Positions 34,479 through 34,528 of a stretch of 34,528 nt of DNA are shown piece by piece; positions within the stretch are counted from its first letter, which is position 1; every line of letters starts with the position of its first letter. The translations under genes were made by a program, and so were the position numbers. The DNA is from DATNIB01 sp035604685 (GTDB lineage Bacteria > Actinomycetota > Acidimicrobiia > Acidimicrobiales > RAAP-2). Below the pieces are notes generated by a model. It was not told the origin of the DNA and searched no databases. It saw only the letters and a list, made by a program, of their open reading frames with translations. The DNA is taken from assembly GCA_035604685.1 (NCBI GenBank), contig DATNIB010000069.1:1-34528 (forward strand). Reading direction: 5' to 3'.

Positions 34479-34528
34479 ATGGACAAGGGCCGGTTTGTGA
34501 TCGAGGTGCACCTGCGGACCGGTCGCCC
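34398..34528 (+). mobile_element. Left part of a probable IS481-type element (runs off the window)
   Basis: TGTCTCA at 34398 looks like a terminal TGT-type end. Two related motifs follow, AGATAAGCCACA (34412-34423) and ACATAAGCGACA (34447-34458), matching at 10 of 12 bases, perhaps transposase-binding sites. The transposase start lies 81 bases inside the proposed end. The right end is outside the window, so completeness cannot be judged. Confidence 0.45.
34479..34528 (+). CDS. N-terminus of a probable IS481-type transposase (partial)
   Basis: Only 16 codons are inside the window: MDKGRFVIEVHLRTGR. I recognise this as the usual beginning of actinobacterial IS481-family transposases, whose helix-turn-helix (VHRSWIY-type) would follow. 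GGGGAGGG lies about six bases before the ATG. The rest is beyond base 34528, so neither the catalytic domain nor integrity can be checked. Confidence 0.6.
   Translation, partial: MDKGRFVIEVHLRTGR

Overview
The window is GC-rich (roughly 70%) DNA with dense, strongly G/C-ending codons. An F420-type luciferase-fold oxidoreductase, a WS/DGAT acyltransferase, an SPFH/ribbon-helix-helix pair and many starts preceded by TANNNT only 6-9 nt upstream (leaderless style) all point to Actinomycetota. Class Acidimicrobiia is my best guess from gene style, but no rRNA or marker gene here proves it.

Layout. (1) 1-5271, minus: glutamate synthase gltB and the start of gltD, with overlapping stop and start. 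(2) 5433-8336, plus: thiO-thiS (thiamine thiazole synthesis, without thiG) followed by a patatin-like lipase. (3) 8543-12766: two paralogous secreted proteins flanking an F420-type oxidoreductase, then a lipoprotein with an internally duplicated domain, a small basic protein and a PaaI-type thioesterase. (4) 12836-22029: the most unusual block. It has an alpha/beta hydrolase, a stand-alone adenylation enzyme preceded by a 25-codon ORF, a formyltransferase, a 603-aa FAD/NAD(P)-binding protein, and a translationally coupled trio of ATP-grasp ligase, MetA-like acyltransferase and MetY-like PLP enzyme. There is no carrier protein, condensation domain, regulator or transporter. I read it as an uncharacterised carrier-independent pathway to a modified amino acid or small peptide. 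(5) 22100-27708: a mixed accessory region with a truncated gene remnant, a VOC protein, a DUF6629-like membrane protein, an ABM-like protein, a candidate small RNA or attenuator, an SdpI-like protein, an SPFH + RHH/AT-hook pair, and a divergent cysteine-free PQQ-type propeller protein with a shared palindromic operator. (6) 27914-34528: a secreted low-complexity repeat protein, a tRNA 3'-end fragment that looks like an attachment site, a WS/DGAT acyltransferase, a PF20091-type hydrolase, a complete IS3-family element with exact ends and a 4-bp target duplication, and the start of a probable IS481-type element.

How the genes may work together. GltBD supplies glutamate; ThiO/ThiS supply the imine and sulfur carrier for thiazole. 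In the central block, the MetA-like enzyme would activate homoserine as an O-acyl ester and the MetY-like enzyme would replace the acyl group at C-gamma. The adenylation and ATP-grasp enzymes would activate and join carboxylates. The formyltransferase and flavoprotein would modify an amine. The order and substrates are inference. The right end looks mobile: the tRNA fragment, the IS3 copy and the second transposase suggest repeated insertion.
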